A stretch of DNA of 64,000 nt, taken from assembly GCA_018292915.2 (NCBI GenBank), contig JACVVK020000034.1, positions 2,067,501-2,131,500 of the forward strand, read 5' to 3'. This document shows positions 10,745 through 22,279 of this stretch, piece by piece; position 1 is the stretch's first letter, and every line of letters starts with the position of its first letter. Made by a program: the position numbers and the translations under genes. Under the pieces are notes generated by a model that worked only from the letters and a program-made list of their open reading frames with translations, ran no database searches and was not told where the DNA came from. Source of the stretch: Batillaria attramentaria. Lineage: Eukaryota; Mollusca; Gastropoda; Batillariidae.

Positions 10745-12640
10745 CAGTCGTTAGCAACGCCGAAGGAGATGTCTGACGATCCTCGCCTGTCCCGTTCTTT
10801 CGCTGACATACTCACTGATGAGAGCTTGTGACACCGCTCCTGCGTCGGCCCACTCCAGCCCCCAGAGCCCCTTGTGGAGATCCAAGAGGAGATTGAGGAG
10901 GAGGGGCCTAACCGTTTTGGATTGACAGTGGACCTTCTCAATATCTGTGATCAGCTCTGAGAGAGAGAGAGAGAGAGACTCTGCTGTGAGCCGGATAATT
11001 GTCATGCACGTGCCGCTGTGTGTACCCGGTCAGCAGTGGCAGACCTGGGGCTAGTTACGAGGTTTGCCCAGTCCAGCGTCCCCCTCCGTTCACCCTGACT
11101 TGTCCTTTTACTTCTTGGCTTCTGTCGGCGTTTACTGGGATACCGCGTGACAGGCTGGACGCTGGCTTCCCCTCGGAGGTGCTTCCTTGGCCCTTCTCTC
11201 GGATGCCGTTCATTCGTCCCTTGTCAGAGAGAGCGACGGGCGCGGGACTGGTGACACAATCTGATGGATGCCGCGTCTTCGCCATGGTGGGTACATTCAC
11301 GCTTTGTGGCTGAGTTTTAGTGTTTCTTTTCTACATCGGTTCTGCGTGATACGCTGGGTTACTTATTGGTGGGTACATGTGCTGATTGGCTGAGTTTTAG
11401 TACTGTTTGGCTGGTGTGGCATCGTTTGATGGATGCCACGTCTTTGCCATGGTTTGTACGCGATTCTGATGCCATGGCGCAGTTGCGGAAATATTCACTG
11501 TCACGACAGGTACGTCATTCGTATTCAAACGCAGCTCGAACTGTTGGAGGTATCGGGAGTTTATTAGTCCTCCCGAGAGGACTGTTGCTTATGGCGGTGT
11601 CGTGTGGCTGTCGTGTGGCTGGCTGTGCCAGCATAGGGACTTTTCTCGTCGTGTCACGATTTTTCGTTACCGTTTCGTATGGGTAAATGTAATTGTCAAG
11701 GCACGCGTGCATACATTCGCTCCTAGATCACAGGTCACGCGAACACTGTTGTGATATCCTACCTGATCGATATAGAGGCAATGTGCCATTGTCTGGCTGT
11801 GTTACTGTTCGCAGCGGCTGATTATATCGATTAAAGGTAGTTGTCGGTGACCGTTGGTCGCTTAATGATATTCATCGCTATTGCATTTCGCACCGCCAGC
11901 AGTTGAAGATTCCAGTACAGAGGGTAGTTCTGGTGAATTGAATCGAGTAACCCCTAATTAAATCAAGAAAATACACATAGCACGGGTCAGACTTTTGGAA
12001 AATAACTTCATCAGGGACAGATACTGCAAACTGGCAACAACCAGAAACCAGGACTCAGGCAGTTTACCTTTGCTTTTTGTGTTTCCTAGTTCGGCGTTTT
12101 TCTGCGTTTTTGTATATTTTCCTTTCCTTATGTATTTTCTTTCCCCTGTTTATTTTTTTTAAAAATCAAACGACCTTTTAAAGTTTTAAAAACATCTGAG
12201 AGTTAAAGCTACTTATAGTTAAAGAAGAGCCTATGAGAAATTGAGGGTTTCTCGAGTACTCTTGATGTGCTTCTGCCAGTGCCATTGAGGTCTAGTTAGA
12301 AAAAAAGAAGAAAAGGAACAAAGAAAGAAGTGACGTTTGAAATGTCAGGGTTCAGTTGACTTGCTTTTTGTGTGGGTCGCAATGGAGTGGTACCGCTGCG
12401 TACTACGTGACACAAGCGTAAGGACAGGAGTCATGACTCGTGCATTGGGCCCGATTGATCAGGTCTCGCCGCTCTGCCGCTGATACCAGAGCAGAAGCTT
12501 CTACCTGGTTCCTCGGCTCCTTAGCTATCGCCAGGGAACGAGCGAGTCTTCTCGGTGCAATGAATCAGGCAGTTACATCAGCTAAATACGGCGTTTGATA
12601 CTCGCTGAACATGTTTTGGAATGGGGGGGGGGGGGGGGGG
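10745..12640. other. intronic stretch, no gene recognised
   Basis: Moderately GC-rich unique sequence to about 11900, then AT-richer. GGATGCC-containing segments near 11265 and 11430 are similar to each other (CTGATGGATGCCGCGTCTTC and a related copy), hinting at a short duplication. I found no protein-like exon. Confidence 0.5.
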
Positions 12641-12650
12641 TGATAGAGGG

Positions 12651-12817
12651 TGGGTGGGTGTTTGGGGGTTTAACGTCCTTTTCCACCACATAGGGTGATA
12701 TCAAAGACGGGGCAACGATGAAAAAGCCAGCACAAATATTTGGCCCCAGCCGGGATCGAACTCACTACCCGAGCATTAGAAGTCCAACGCTCTACCATTC
12801 GACCACCCCGGCTCCCC
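12651..12817 (-). mobile_element. SINE family C, copy 2
   Basis: A complete reverse-oriented copy. The 3' end (TTTAACGTCCTTTTCCACCA in this strand's reading) comes first and the tRNA-like head ends in CCCCGGCTCCCC. GTGATAGAGGG on the left and GTTGATAGAGGG on the right flank it as an imperfect target site duplication. Confidence 0.85.
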
Positions 12818-13115
12818 GGGGGTTGATAGAGGGAGAAACGCAAAAAAAGAAGCAGCTTTGACTCCGCGTGCGGAGTACAGATCTCTTTGACGAACCGAAG
12901 CCCTGATTCTGTCCGATTCACTTCACTTGGTGCTGGAAGGGATGTTTGTTCTGCTCATTGGAATTACCGAGGGACGAAGCTGGTTTGATGGTCAGCATCG
13001 CCTGTCGGGCTTTTCGGTGGTCGTGTAAACAAGATGCATTTTCTGGTGTTTTCGCAGAAGACCTTCAGCTTAGTCTGCAACACCACGTGCAAATTACAAT
13101 ATCGCATCGCAGTCC

Positions 13116-13118
<3 letters not shown>

Positions 13119-13187
<69 letters not shown>
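13119..13187. repeat. (GT)n microsatellite
   Basis: About 34 GT units. Confidence 0.95.
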
Positions 13188-13189
<2 letters not shown>

Positions 13190-13571
13190 GGTTTCGTAAT
13201 TATGGTGCTGCTTCCCTTTGTGCCGGAATGATCCCCAGAACAGGTTAGTAGCTACTTGTGCTTGGTTATTCTCAAATTAAATGTCCAGGGTAAGCATGAA
13301 TATAAAAATTCTCGGCCATATAAATCAAACCATCGAGCAAATTTATCGGGCAGAGGAAAGCCATCAAGCGCGTGGTGTTTACCGCTGGTTTAGTCGCCGA
13401 CTGCAGCTTTGTTTGTAGCGAGCGTTGCTGGAATGGCAAGGAGACGCATGCAGTTAACACTAATACCACATTAACAGCTAATGGTCCACAGCACTAAATA
13501 CGGGAAATGAAGTGGCCTGGCTTGGTCAATACGGAGCACACTGTGCTGTCGCAGTCAGAATCGTAAGTAGG

Positions 13572-13574
13572 GGC

Positions 13575-13605
<31 letters not shown>

Positions 13606-13622
13606 AGAGAGAGAGAGAAGGG
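13572..13622. repeat. (GA)n with G run
   Basis: GA repeats interrupted by a G run. No gene is seen from 13200 to 14130. Confidence 0.85.
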
Positions 13623-14149
13623 TGGGGCAGGTGCTGTGAGGGAAAGTGATAACGGCTAAGCACTCTACTTGGCAGGTCCAGAGTTCAAGTCTAGAACGAT
13701 CACCCAGCTTCATTTCCCCCTTCGTGTTTGAACTTGATGCCCCCCATTGCAGAGATGCTTTCACGTCCTGAGAATGTTGAGCGTAGTTACCGGCTGATAG
13801 ATTTTTGGCGACAAGTGTTCATCAGGACTTTCAGTCCCTCCATACATAGAGTGGATTAAGGAAGTCAGCTCAGTTTGTTGTTGTTGCTCTTGCTTTTGTT
13901 AATGCTAACTGTATTTATGAGTTTTGTAGGATAAAAAAGAAGGCTGTGAGATTTTGAAAGTTCAAGTAAAAAAGAAACTATACGCTACCCCACATTAGTT
14001 GAAGCCTTGAAGTGGACTTTGGTGAACAGATGTAGAGTGTGTGTAGCTGCTTGTGAGAGTTGGGTGGGCGACTTTCTAGAGAGGAAAAGAGGGGTTTTAC
14101 TGCATCTTATAACGCCAGTATTTCGATGCCGATTTTCTTTTAAATTTGA

Positions 14150-14327
14150 GGGCAGCCGGGGTGGCCGAATAGTAGAGCGTTGGACTTCTAATGCTCGTGT
14201 CGTGTCGTGAGTTCGTATCCCGGCTGGGGCCAAGTATTTGTGCTGGCTTTTTCATCGTTGCCCCGTCTTTGGCATCACCCGTATGTGGTGGAAAAGGACG
14301 TTAAACCCCCAAACACCTACCCACCCC
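14150..14327 (+). mobile_element. SINE family C, copy 3, with perfect TSD
   Basis: Full copy with the head GCCGGGGTGGCCGAATAGTAG and the 3' end GGACGTTAAACCCCCAAACA. A perfect 13-bp target site duplication, CTTTTAAATTTGA, lies at 14137-14149 and 14328-14340, indicating retroposition. Confidence 0.9.
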
Positions 14328-14867
14328 CTTTTAAATTTGAAATTGATAATCTTTTCGGCGTAGCATAATTCTTAAGGTAATCAGCAGACCGTGAGGGCAA
14401 CTCTCTACAAGGACAATAAAAATACATGTAGCTTGAGAACGTCTTCATTCGTACCGTACAGTCATCGCCTGCTTTATTGCCCTCCTAATTCATCATGTAG
14501 CTGTGTAAAGGTGGAGCAGCGCACACGGCCGTACATGAAAAAAGGCCAACTACCATAATAAAGGCACCATCGGCGCAGCTCGGAAATTGAATTTAGAACG
14601 ACGTGGCTTTTGTACGTGCCGACGCTAACCCATTGTTTGCCAGGGTGGCTGTAATAGTCACGCCCACACGGTGATGGAGAGTCGACGTCTTTGGCCTCTG
14701 TGCTCTCTCCTTGCCACTTTGGTGCATTTCGATTGGTTCGGGTTTCGAATACGATGAACGCTTTTAGCGGCTTTCAAGTATCGTTCCTGCTCGATGTTTG
14801 AAGCAGAGGCACGTTTTAGCGAAACACGAACACTTTCCGATTATGTTATACGAAGAGTGTGTCTGGG

Positions 14868-14906
14868 GTGCAATGGCTGGGGTGCAATGGCTGGGGTGCC
14901 GTGGCT
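14868..14906 (+). repeat. 17-bp tandem repeat, about 2.5 units
   Basis: GGGGTGCAATGGCTGGGGTG repeats head to tail. Confidence 0.75.
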
Positions 14907-15012
14907 AGATACACATCGCTGAATGAAGTCCTCTTATCATGGGTGGTATATCTACTGTAGTAATCAAGGTCTTAGAAGGTTGCTTCAATTCAAACGTATT
15001 GAGGGCGATTGC

Positions 15013-15150
15013 GGGGTGGGTGGGGTGGAGTTGAACGTCCTTTTCAACCACGTATGGGCGATGTCGAAGACGGGGCAACGAGAAAAAGGCCAGCACGCGA
15101 CCCGACCATTGGAAGTGAAACGCTCTACTATTCGGCTATCTCGACTCTCC
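15013..15150 (-). mobile_element. SINE family C, copy 4 (diverged)
   Basis: Reverse-oriented copy recognised by GAACGTCCTTTTCAACCACG, GACGGGGCAACGAGAAAAAG and the degraded tRNA-like end with CGCTCTACTATTCGGC. It lacks part of the region between the body and the B box. Confidence 0.75.
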
Positions 15151-15227
15151 GACGGCGTTTGCGCTGAGGTAGAACCGTATGTTTGAAATATGAGCATGCA
15201 GAGTTTTCACATTTGCATTAAACGGGC

Positions 15228-15560
15228 TTATTCCATCTTTGCTGAACCAACTTATGTTTTGGGACAGTTTCGCTCGTGAGTGCGCGTGTACGCTCGAAAT
15301 ACTTTATCTTTATGACAAGTACAGCTCTTCATGCGGGACAGTGTTGTTTACACTTTGCGCGAGCGGTCGAACATCCAAATTCTACGTATGTTGGTACACT
15401 ACTCGAGCACTCTGTGTGATCACCGCGTCATCGAGTACGCTTCTGCTGGCCCAGTGCCAGCGTTATAGACGCTTCACTGTCCTGGTTTCTACGTGGATAG
15501 ATAGCACGAAAACAGCTGAGAACGATCTGTGAGTATGAAGGTGGCAGCATTAACCCCTTT
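15228..15560 (+). repeat. repeat family E, full-length-like copy
   Basis: About 330 bp, matching 49790-50545 (+, interrupted) and, in reverse, 34160-34455 and 56270-56605. Shared segments include GCGCGAGCGGTC, CCAAATTCTACG, CAGACGCTGTCACTG-like and AACAGCTGAGAACGATCTG. There is no coding capacity and no obvious terminal inverted repeat. It is a non-autonomous element of unknown class. Confidence 0.65.
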
Positions 15561-15564
15561 GACC

Positions 15565-15740
15565 TGTTAGTACAGATAGTTTACTGGTTGATAAACGGCT
15601 GCTTTCCTTTACATCGACAAACCGAAATCCAAGGCGTTTTTCCAGTGCATTCACACGTGAAATTAGAAATACTCGATGCTACTGTTTACAGGATTTCGGT
15701 TTTTCCCGGTGTGAAGCGGAAGTGCCGTTTATCAATCAGA
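15565..15740 (+). repeat. repeat family H-like copy
   Basis: Shares GACAAACCGAAATCC and TACTGTTTACAGGATTTCGG with 34475-34640. It follows family E directly, so E and H may be parts of one larger element. Confidence 0.4.
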
Positions 15741-15759
15741 AATTGACTGTAAAGTTTAC

Positions 15760-16540
15760 TACACGTGAAGAACGTCGTGTGCATGTTCGTATTTCTCTTA
15801 CGTGACTTTACCTGCGCGAGAGCAACCATCGGCAAGGCCGTAACTCATTCTACCCGAGCTACGACTAAAGTCGTAACAGTTTGTTTACATTTTACCTCCC
15901 TTTCCAACATGACTGCTGTCAGGCTTCCTTGGCAACTCGCTGAAGGGTGATGTCAGAGCAAAGTACAACATCGAAACAACACTTCCCCCTAAATATAAAA
16001 TCATTTGGCCCACATGGTGCATTGAACGTCAACCACAGATTCCAGGCAGCTGATGCCAGGCGTATGACGGTAGCACCAGTGTAGAAAAGGTCAAAACCAT
16101 AGTAGCACCATGAAAAAAACAAAACAAAACTCACCGCCATCTTGACTCGCCCCCCGCGCACGCACAGGTTGTACCAGGTACATTTGTCCAATAATGCACG
16201 CTGCTATGCCTTTGGCGCGTTTTAACAAATGGATGTACGACAACACCCCGGGAGCACAGGTAGGCGTGAAGACTGCGAAAGGTCATTCCCGAGCGAGGGC
16301 CTGATTAAGCAAATGTCACCGGACGATTTGACAACGACATGTTAGATACGACGACAGAGTAATCAGTAGAGCGTGTATTATTCTTGCGGGCGTAGCTGAA
16401 TTTAGCTGTTGGTTCACAGGGAGGTTGTATTGACTCAGAATGGTTGACAGTACGGACTCAGTTCATCTGCTTTGCTCTGGACTGTGATCGGAGTGGGGGG
16501 GGGGGGTCTATGGAAGGCGTTGCGCTCGTCTGCATGTGTG
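15760..16540. other. intronic stretch, little recognised
   Basis: Mostly unique sequence. 16140-16200 contains GGTTGTACCAGGTACATTTG, a short match to the E/G family at about 6018. No exon is supported. Confidence 0.45.
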
Positions 16541-16574
16541 TGATGACATCAAACTTGAAACCTTTATTTCTTTT

Positions 16575-16808
16575 GTGTAATCGGGAGTTCGGTAAATTAG
16601 CGTGAAGGTGCGGCGTCTCCTGCGTGTCTTAGGTTTACACTGGCCCGTAAACCAGTTTGCATCATTTGTCCAACGTTACATCCCCCCCCCACCTCACCCC
16701 ACCCAAACCACCCACCCACCCACCCCCACGTAGTGCAGGCACACTTAGCCACGAATTAGTCTTTGTTGCTTGCGCGGCGTTAAAGCCCTAAAAACTCCCT
16801 CAGTCACT
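16575..16808 (+). mobile_element. dispersed repeat family D, copy 1
   Basis: About 230 bp of a family seen also at 17889-18604, 32935-33243 and 43535-43787. Diagnostic blocks are AATCGGGAGTTCG, TTAGC(G/A)TGAAGGTGC, CAGTTTGCATCA and TAGCC(A/G)CGAATTAGTCTTTG, and it ends in CCCTAAAAACTC with a (CTCA)n-like tail. It is probably a SINE or a LINE 3' end. Confidence 0.7.
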
Positions 16809-17362
16809 CGAAACCTTTACAGCAAATTATATGAATTGTCGCGTGCAAGTTTGTCGTAGGAGGAGGATCTGAGATAGCCGAGCTGGTGAATCTTGACGTC
16901 ATCCATGTGTGGTGGAAAATGACGTCACACCCCTGGACAAGCAACCACCCAGCCAAGATCTTCGTAATACTCGCCTAAGAGAAACCACAGTTGTTCACCC
17001 GTCCTTCTCTTCCTCCCTCCCTAACACTAGACATTCATATGCTGACTGATCGGCGCCGATCGAATATCGCAAAATTAAAGTAAAACATCCTGAGCCCCTT
17101 CGAGTTTGTTTTCCCGCAGTCGCTGCACACGATTTTCAGACGCGTAGGCTCACTGTCGCTTTTCTCAGCTGCTACAAGTTTGTCTAGTATTTGACCAAAC
17201 GGAGATCTGTGTGTGGCTCAAGCATTGGGTGGGCGTCCAGGAAACGGCGTGTGGATATCAGGATCCGGTATTGATTGGCCAAGGCAAGTGATAGGAAAAT
17301 AATCTCCTGTATCAAATATCGCAGTCGAGATTGGGGTTCTGCTAGCTCCCTCCGCCCCCGCT

Positions 17363-17387
17363 CCCCCCCCCCCCCCCAAAAAAAAAA
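17363..17387. repeat. C(15)A(10) paired homopolymer
   Basis: This is the reverse-complement form of the T(n)G(n) tracts. Confidence 0.85.
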
Positions 17388-17888
17388 GTCCAAATTTCCC
17401 TTCCTGTGTTGCGGGAGCCAGGATTGCAGCTGAGAGAGCGTTTGAACTTTCCGTGCTTGGGTCGTGCGTCGTAATATTCCGGTCCAGTTTTGCGATTTGC
17501 AAGTCGGAGACTCTGAAGCGTGTACTGAGTCTCTCTCCATGTTCTTGCATGTCTACTCAGGAGGTTTTAAAAGGAAAAACGCCCTTTGACATATATATAC
17601 ACACAAACATGTGCAGTTTTGCTCGTGTTTTCACAGTAAGAACATTGGAATGCGTGCGCCCATGTCTGTTTAGATATCCGTTTCACGGAAAGATTCTTTT
17701 CTTTGAAGGAACCGCTGCGGGCAGTCTTTGCACGAAGAGATGTCAGGATGTGGGTAATGCTTTGCTGCTCATACTTGTAATATTGTGGCGGTTCACACCA
17801 ATGTTTTCTACGTCTCCTCTCCCCTCCTCTCGACTCTCGTCCTCTCTCCCATTATTGTTTTTGTTTGGGACTATCCTTTAGAGCGGTT

Positions 17889-18604
17889 TTGCTCCTAGGA
17901 GGTGATCAGTTGCAATATTTGCTATATATGTGTGCTTAGTATTTACGTTTGGGGCGGTCGGTGGTCTAGTGGTTAAGAGACTTGTCACCAATGCGAGAGG
18001 TGGGGGGTTCGAGTCCCACTCGGGGCAAAGAATTTTTCCTTCTCGTATGTGGCACCGTTCGTTCGGGCCGATCGTCGGGGGTTCTCTCCGGGTACTCCGG
18101 CTTCCTCCCCCTCTGCTTTGGAAATGTTCAGCCCACCAAATTTGAAAAATAAATGCAATTCTAAATTCCGAAATTTAAATAGCCGAGCTGACCCTTCGCA
18201 CCACGTGATTGTAATGTGTTTATGTCCGGTGTGTGAGAGAATGTGTGTGGTTCACGTGAGCGTGCGTGTTGGGTTCAGTTCGCGGCGCTTTGAGCCGATT
18301 CATGAAATTGGGTAAAGCGCCTATATAATACTCATTATTATTATTATTATTATTGTTTTACATAGTTGTAATTATCTGTTTTCTACGCTTCTTTGTAATC
18401 GGGAATTCGGTACATTAGCATGAAGGTGCAACTTCTACTGCATGTCCTAGGTTTATACAGCCCCGTAGACCAGTTTGCATCAGTTGTCCAACGTTACTTC
18501 TTTCTTTTTTTTTTTTTTCACGTAGTGCAGGCACACTTAGCCACGAATTAGTCTTTGTGGCATACGCGGCTTTAAGCCCGAAAAACTCACTCACTCACTC
18601 ACTC
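17889..18604 (+). mobile_element. repeat family D, copy 2, split by a SINE
   Basis: The left part (17889-17950, ending TTAGTATTTACGTTT) and the right part (18355-18604, starting GTTTTACATAGTTGTAAT) rejoin to the same order seen uninterrupted at 32935-33243. SINE family B occupies the gap. The tail is (CTCA)n at 18585-18604. Confidence 0.75.
17951..18354 (+). mobile_element. SINE family B, copy 1 (nested in family D)
   Basis: The tRNA-like head has an A box (GGTCTAGTGG) and a B box (GGTTCGAGTCCC). A body of about 330 bp follows and ends in GCGCTTTGAGCCGATTCATG...AAAGCGCCTATATAA and (ATT)n. A second copy lies 470 bp downstream. It was inserted after family D. Confidence 0.85.
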
Positions 18605-18666
18605 TTTCCTTTAGAACGAAGATCGTTCGTCACATCGTTGTTAGAGGGTCCCCCCCCCCCCCCCCC

Positions 18667-18803
18667 GCCACTCACGGGTGATATCAGAGACGGGACAAGG
18701 AGGAAAAAGCCAGCAAAAATGTTTGACCCCAGCTGGGATTCGAACTCACGACCCGAGCACTGAAAGTCCTACGCCCTAACAGCTCGCCTATCTCCCGGCT
18801 GCC
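18667..18803 (-). mobile_element. SINE family C, copy 5
   Basis: Reverse-oriented copy with GATATCAGAGACGGGACAAG, GAAAAAGCCAGC and GGGATTCGAACTCACGACCC. It is preceded by a C run that replaces its 3' end. Confidence 0.8.
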
Positions 18804-18821
18804 TTCTCAAACAAAGGCAGT

Positions 18822-19210
18822 GGGGCGGTCGGTGGTCTAGTGGTCAGGACTTCGTCACCAATGCGGGAGGTAAGGTTCGAGTCCCACTCTGGACAAAGGC
18901 CCTTTCCGTCTCGTGTGTGGCAGCGTTCAACCGGGCCGATTGTTGGGGGATTCTGTCCGGGTACTCCGGCTTCCTCCCCCCCCCCCCACCCCTGCTCTGG
19001 AAATGTTCGGCCCACAACATTTTATGATAAATGCAATTCTAAATTCTAAAACATAAATTGCTGAGCTGACCCTTCGCACTGCGTGATGGTAATGTGTTCA
19101 TGACAGTGTATGAGAGAATGCGTGTGATTCACGTGAGCTTGCGTGTTGGGTTCAGTTCGCGGCGCTTTGAGCCTATTCATGAAACTGGGGAAAGCGCGTA
19201 CACAATTCTT
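18822..19210 (+). mobile_element. SINE family B, copy 2
   Basis: Same head (GGGGCGGTCGGTGGTCTAGT), B box (GGTTCGAGTCCC) and body as 17951-18354. It ends at GGGGAAAGCGCGTACACAAT next to a T/A-rich tract. It is tandemly arranged with copy 1. Confidence 0.85.
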
Positions 19211-19242
19211 CTTTTTATTTTTTATTTATTTATTTATTTTTT

Positions 19243-19722
19243 GCTGCCACAACTCTTTGCCGGCTCCAGTGGTGTTCCTCCCTGGTATGGGTGGAATCCA
19301 CGGAGGGCTCGGAGGTTGGGGCAATTTTTATTATGCATGACGATGGAGATGAGGATGATGGTAAGATGATGCTATGGAGGTCCGTGTGGTTTGGGACTGC
19401 GGGACAGGGCCGCATTCCACGCTTCGTGTCATAAATATCCCGGCATCAACCAGGCCCGGGAATTACGGCACCTGCGGTGCCGGCCATGTAATCATCCACA
19501 TCATAAGACGTGTCATACCAAGGGAAGCACCCCCAAAGTGGCACCCGTGAAGCGGGTGAAGCTCGGCTGTGTGGTAACAGCCTCCCCATTGGGCCCATAG
19601 CACACCCGCTGTGGGTAGGAGCCGACCTAGGTAGGAAAAATCCCGCTTGCCTCAGCTGGGACTCGAACCCGGGTCTCCTGGTCCATAGTCCGAAGTGCTA
19701 ACCACTACACTACGGGGGCCGG
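19243..19722 (-). mobile_element. SINE family A, copy 2 (full, reverse)
   Basis: Near-complete reverse complement of 4057-4547. The B box reads GGACTCGAACCC here and the A box is in GTGCTAACCACTACACTACG near 19695-19714. A CTTTTTATT-like direct repeat flanks it (about 19210 and 19724). Confidence 0.85.
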
Positions 19723-20198
19723 TCTTTTTATTATTATTAGTGGAAGTGCAGCAGCACATGAACACGAATAGGAACTTACTGTTGATATGAAGGAGGATGT
19801 GTCTTCATTTCCGCAATGGACATGTCGGTTTTGACACTTGCAATTTGAGAGGGGAAATAAAACCATCACGGCCACTCCTCTTTCGCGGGAGGAGTTGATT
19901 TCTTCCTGTGGGACACTCTGCTCCGTTATTGCCTTCGTTGTATTTGTGCACACCAATCAGTAAAGTTGCCGATTGCGTTTTGCACGTGTCTGGACCCCAG
20001 TGTTTATGGACACCGCCAGCAGAGGGCGTTTTACAGCAGGACGATCGGCGCGTTTGGAAATTGTGAGGGCGAAAGGGCGATGGAACGCATGCCTTACACG
20101 CGGGGTTGTAGTCAACATGGGCGCTAGTGTTTGCGGTGTTGCTTCGCTCCAAATAGTTGCACCCCCAAGACAAGTGTGTCCGGGGGGGGGGGGGGGGG

Positions 20199-20357
20199 TG
20201 ATTGGGAGTTTAACGTCTTTTTCCACCACGTGTGGGTGATATCAAAGACGGGGCAACGAGAAAAAGCCCAGAACAAATATTTGGCCCCAACCGGGAATCG
20301 ATCTCACGACCCGACGATCGAAAGTCCAACGCTCTACTATTCGGCCACCCCGGCTCC
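20199..20357 (-). mobile_element. SINE family C, copy 6
   Basis: Complete reverse copy: TTTAACGTCTTTTTCCACCA, GACGGGGCAACGAGAAAAAG, then a B box (CGATCTCACGACCC) and a GGCCACCCCGGCTCCC head. G and C runs bracket it. Confidence 0.85.
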
Positions 20358-20390
20358 CCCCCCCAAGAGTGTGTCCAAACAGAAAGCTGT

Positions 20391-20605
20391 TTCGAATGTT
20401 GAGTAGCACCGAGTGTTTCCAACGGACCTTATTCTGTTCTGAGACACAGGGGCCGTTTATCAGGCACACAACGGCTACAACATGAAGACGTGTGCACGCT
20501 CATATTTCATACAAATGGTTTTACGTGACAGCCATCAGCGTCGAAACTTTTGAAGCTGGGTTGCACCGGAGACACTCGTCTCCATTTTGATTATACCCCG
20601 TGCGA
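20391..20605 (-). repeat. repeat family H, reverse copy
   Basis: Shares, in reverse, the ATATGAGC, TTTCGACG and GTGTTTCC blocks of 7795-8075. An A10 run follows, then the C(10)A(20) tract. Confidence 0.45.
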
Positions 20606-20629
20606 GATTTAAAAAAAAAATCCCAAAGA

Positions 20630-20659
20630 CCCCCCCCCCAAAAAAAAAAAAAAAAAAAA
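20630..20659. repeat. C(10)A(20) paired homopolymer
   Basis: A C run is directly followed by an A run, as at 17363, 46762 and 52158. Confidence 0.9.
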
Positions 20660-21065
20660 CCCACGATATCGATGTTTTGCATTTTACTGGGGACGCAATC
20701 AAGAGACAAATTGTTGGCGACAGTTAAAGGCCGATGTTTGTTACGGAGGCGTGGGGTGGGATTCCGGGGGGGGGGGGGGGGGATGAAAGTTTGCTTGCTG
20801 TTTTGGGAAAAGAGAGGAGACCCTCACGACCTGTGTGGGATGAGGATGCTGGGGGAAGAGAGGTACAGGCCCGGACGTGGTAAAACAGTCCGTTCTGATG
20901 ATGGTCTTGTAATAAATGAATTTGAAAATGAGTCGGGTCAGCTGCCGCTTGTCAGTGTATTTTTGTCATGTAGCTCATGTAGTTTTTCTTCGGGTCAGGC
21001 TGGTTATCATGTTCATCTCATCATCGTCGTGAAATTGTATGCATGACAGAATGCATGTATTGTTT

Positions 21066-21277
21066 GTGTGTATGTTTGTGTGTATGTATGTGTGTGTGTG
21101 TGTGTGTGTGTAAAAATACCGGTTTGTCTTAAAAAACAACAACCACAAAAACGCCCACCCCCCAAAAAAACAACAACAAAAAAAAACAACCCCCCAAAAA
21201 AAAAACAACAAAAAAACAACAACAACAACAACAAAAAAAACAACAACAAAAAAACAAAACAAAAAAAAAAACAAAAA
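21066..21277. repeat. (GT)n followed by (AAC)/(A)n-rich tract
   Basis: GT/GTAT repeats to about 21110, then 21132-21277 is dominated by AAC, AAAC and A runs with short C runs. Confidence 0.85.
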
Positions 21278-21554
21278 ACTAGAAGATACTGTATTCACCT
21301 TTGAAATATAACAAGGTGAGCGTGTGCTTCTTGGAAAGTGTTCCTTTAAGCCTACTAATCTTTTTCTCTCTCTCAAGGGGGTTTTTAAATTGTGATTTTG
21401 TAGGGCATTGCCGTCATGTGTTCCTTATTCACCATGGGGAGGGGACAGTGGGCCTACTGTTGAAACCTTGGAATTGTCATGGTCACAGACTGACAGTGTG
21501 GAATTGTAGTGAGCGTGGACTCTGAAAACGTCAAGAGTTCTCACGTATATCGTG

Positions 21555-21555
<1 letters not shown>

Positions 21556-21614
<59 letters not shown>
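21556..21614. repeat. (GT)n microsatellite
   Basis: About 29 GT units. Confidence 0.95.
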
Positions 21615-21617
<3 letters not shown>

Positions 21618-21801
21618 GATCCCGACCACCCGATTAGTGCCATAACGGACCAGGGAGCGTTAGGTAAGGTGCAGGTGTATACACGACGTAATGGGCTAAC
21701 GGGGCTTGTCGCCTTGGGCTAGCATCACGCGTGGTCAGTCGCTGGAATAATTGCCATTGGAGCCGGTCACGAGCAAATCAAGCGTGTTTCGATCTAATCG
21801 C

Positions 21802-21865
21802 CTCTCTCTCGCTCTCTCTCTTTCTCGCTGCACCTGATACACACACTTACCTCTTGAGGAGGTCG

Positions 21866-21928
<63 letters not shown>
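21802..21928. repeat. (CT)n and (GT)n cluster
   Basis: Two CT runs (about 21802-21830 and 21866-21892) followed by GT to 21927. Confidence 0.85.
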
Positions 21929-21930
<2 letters not shown>

Positions 21931-22195
21931 GATAAGGCATTACTCTGTGTAAACTTCACCATACTCAGTCACTCCATTGTTATGGACAAATGTCTAAACA
22001 ATAAAAAGTCTGAGTCTGAGTCTCTCTGTCTCTCTCTCTCTCTGCTCTTTTATTGACAAGTTTCAGTGCATCGTGTTTTGCAGTAATTTAGTAGTGTGCA
22101 GTGCGAGCCTCTCACCTCTTCCTTACTAATAAGTCTCTCTCAGTCAGTAAGGAAGGAAGGAAGGAAGTCTCTGTCAGCCCCCTCCCCCCCTCCTC

Positions 22196-22211
22196 CGCGC
22201 GCGCGCGCGCG

Positions 22212-22276
<65 letters not shown>
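22196..22276. repeat. (GC)n(AC)n alternating tract
   Basis: About 19 bp of alternating CG followed by about 62 bp of AC. This is a strong Z-DNA-type sequence. Confidence 0.9.
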
Positions 22277-22278
<2 letters not shown>

Positions 22279-22279
22279 C

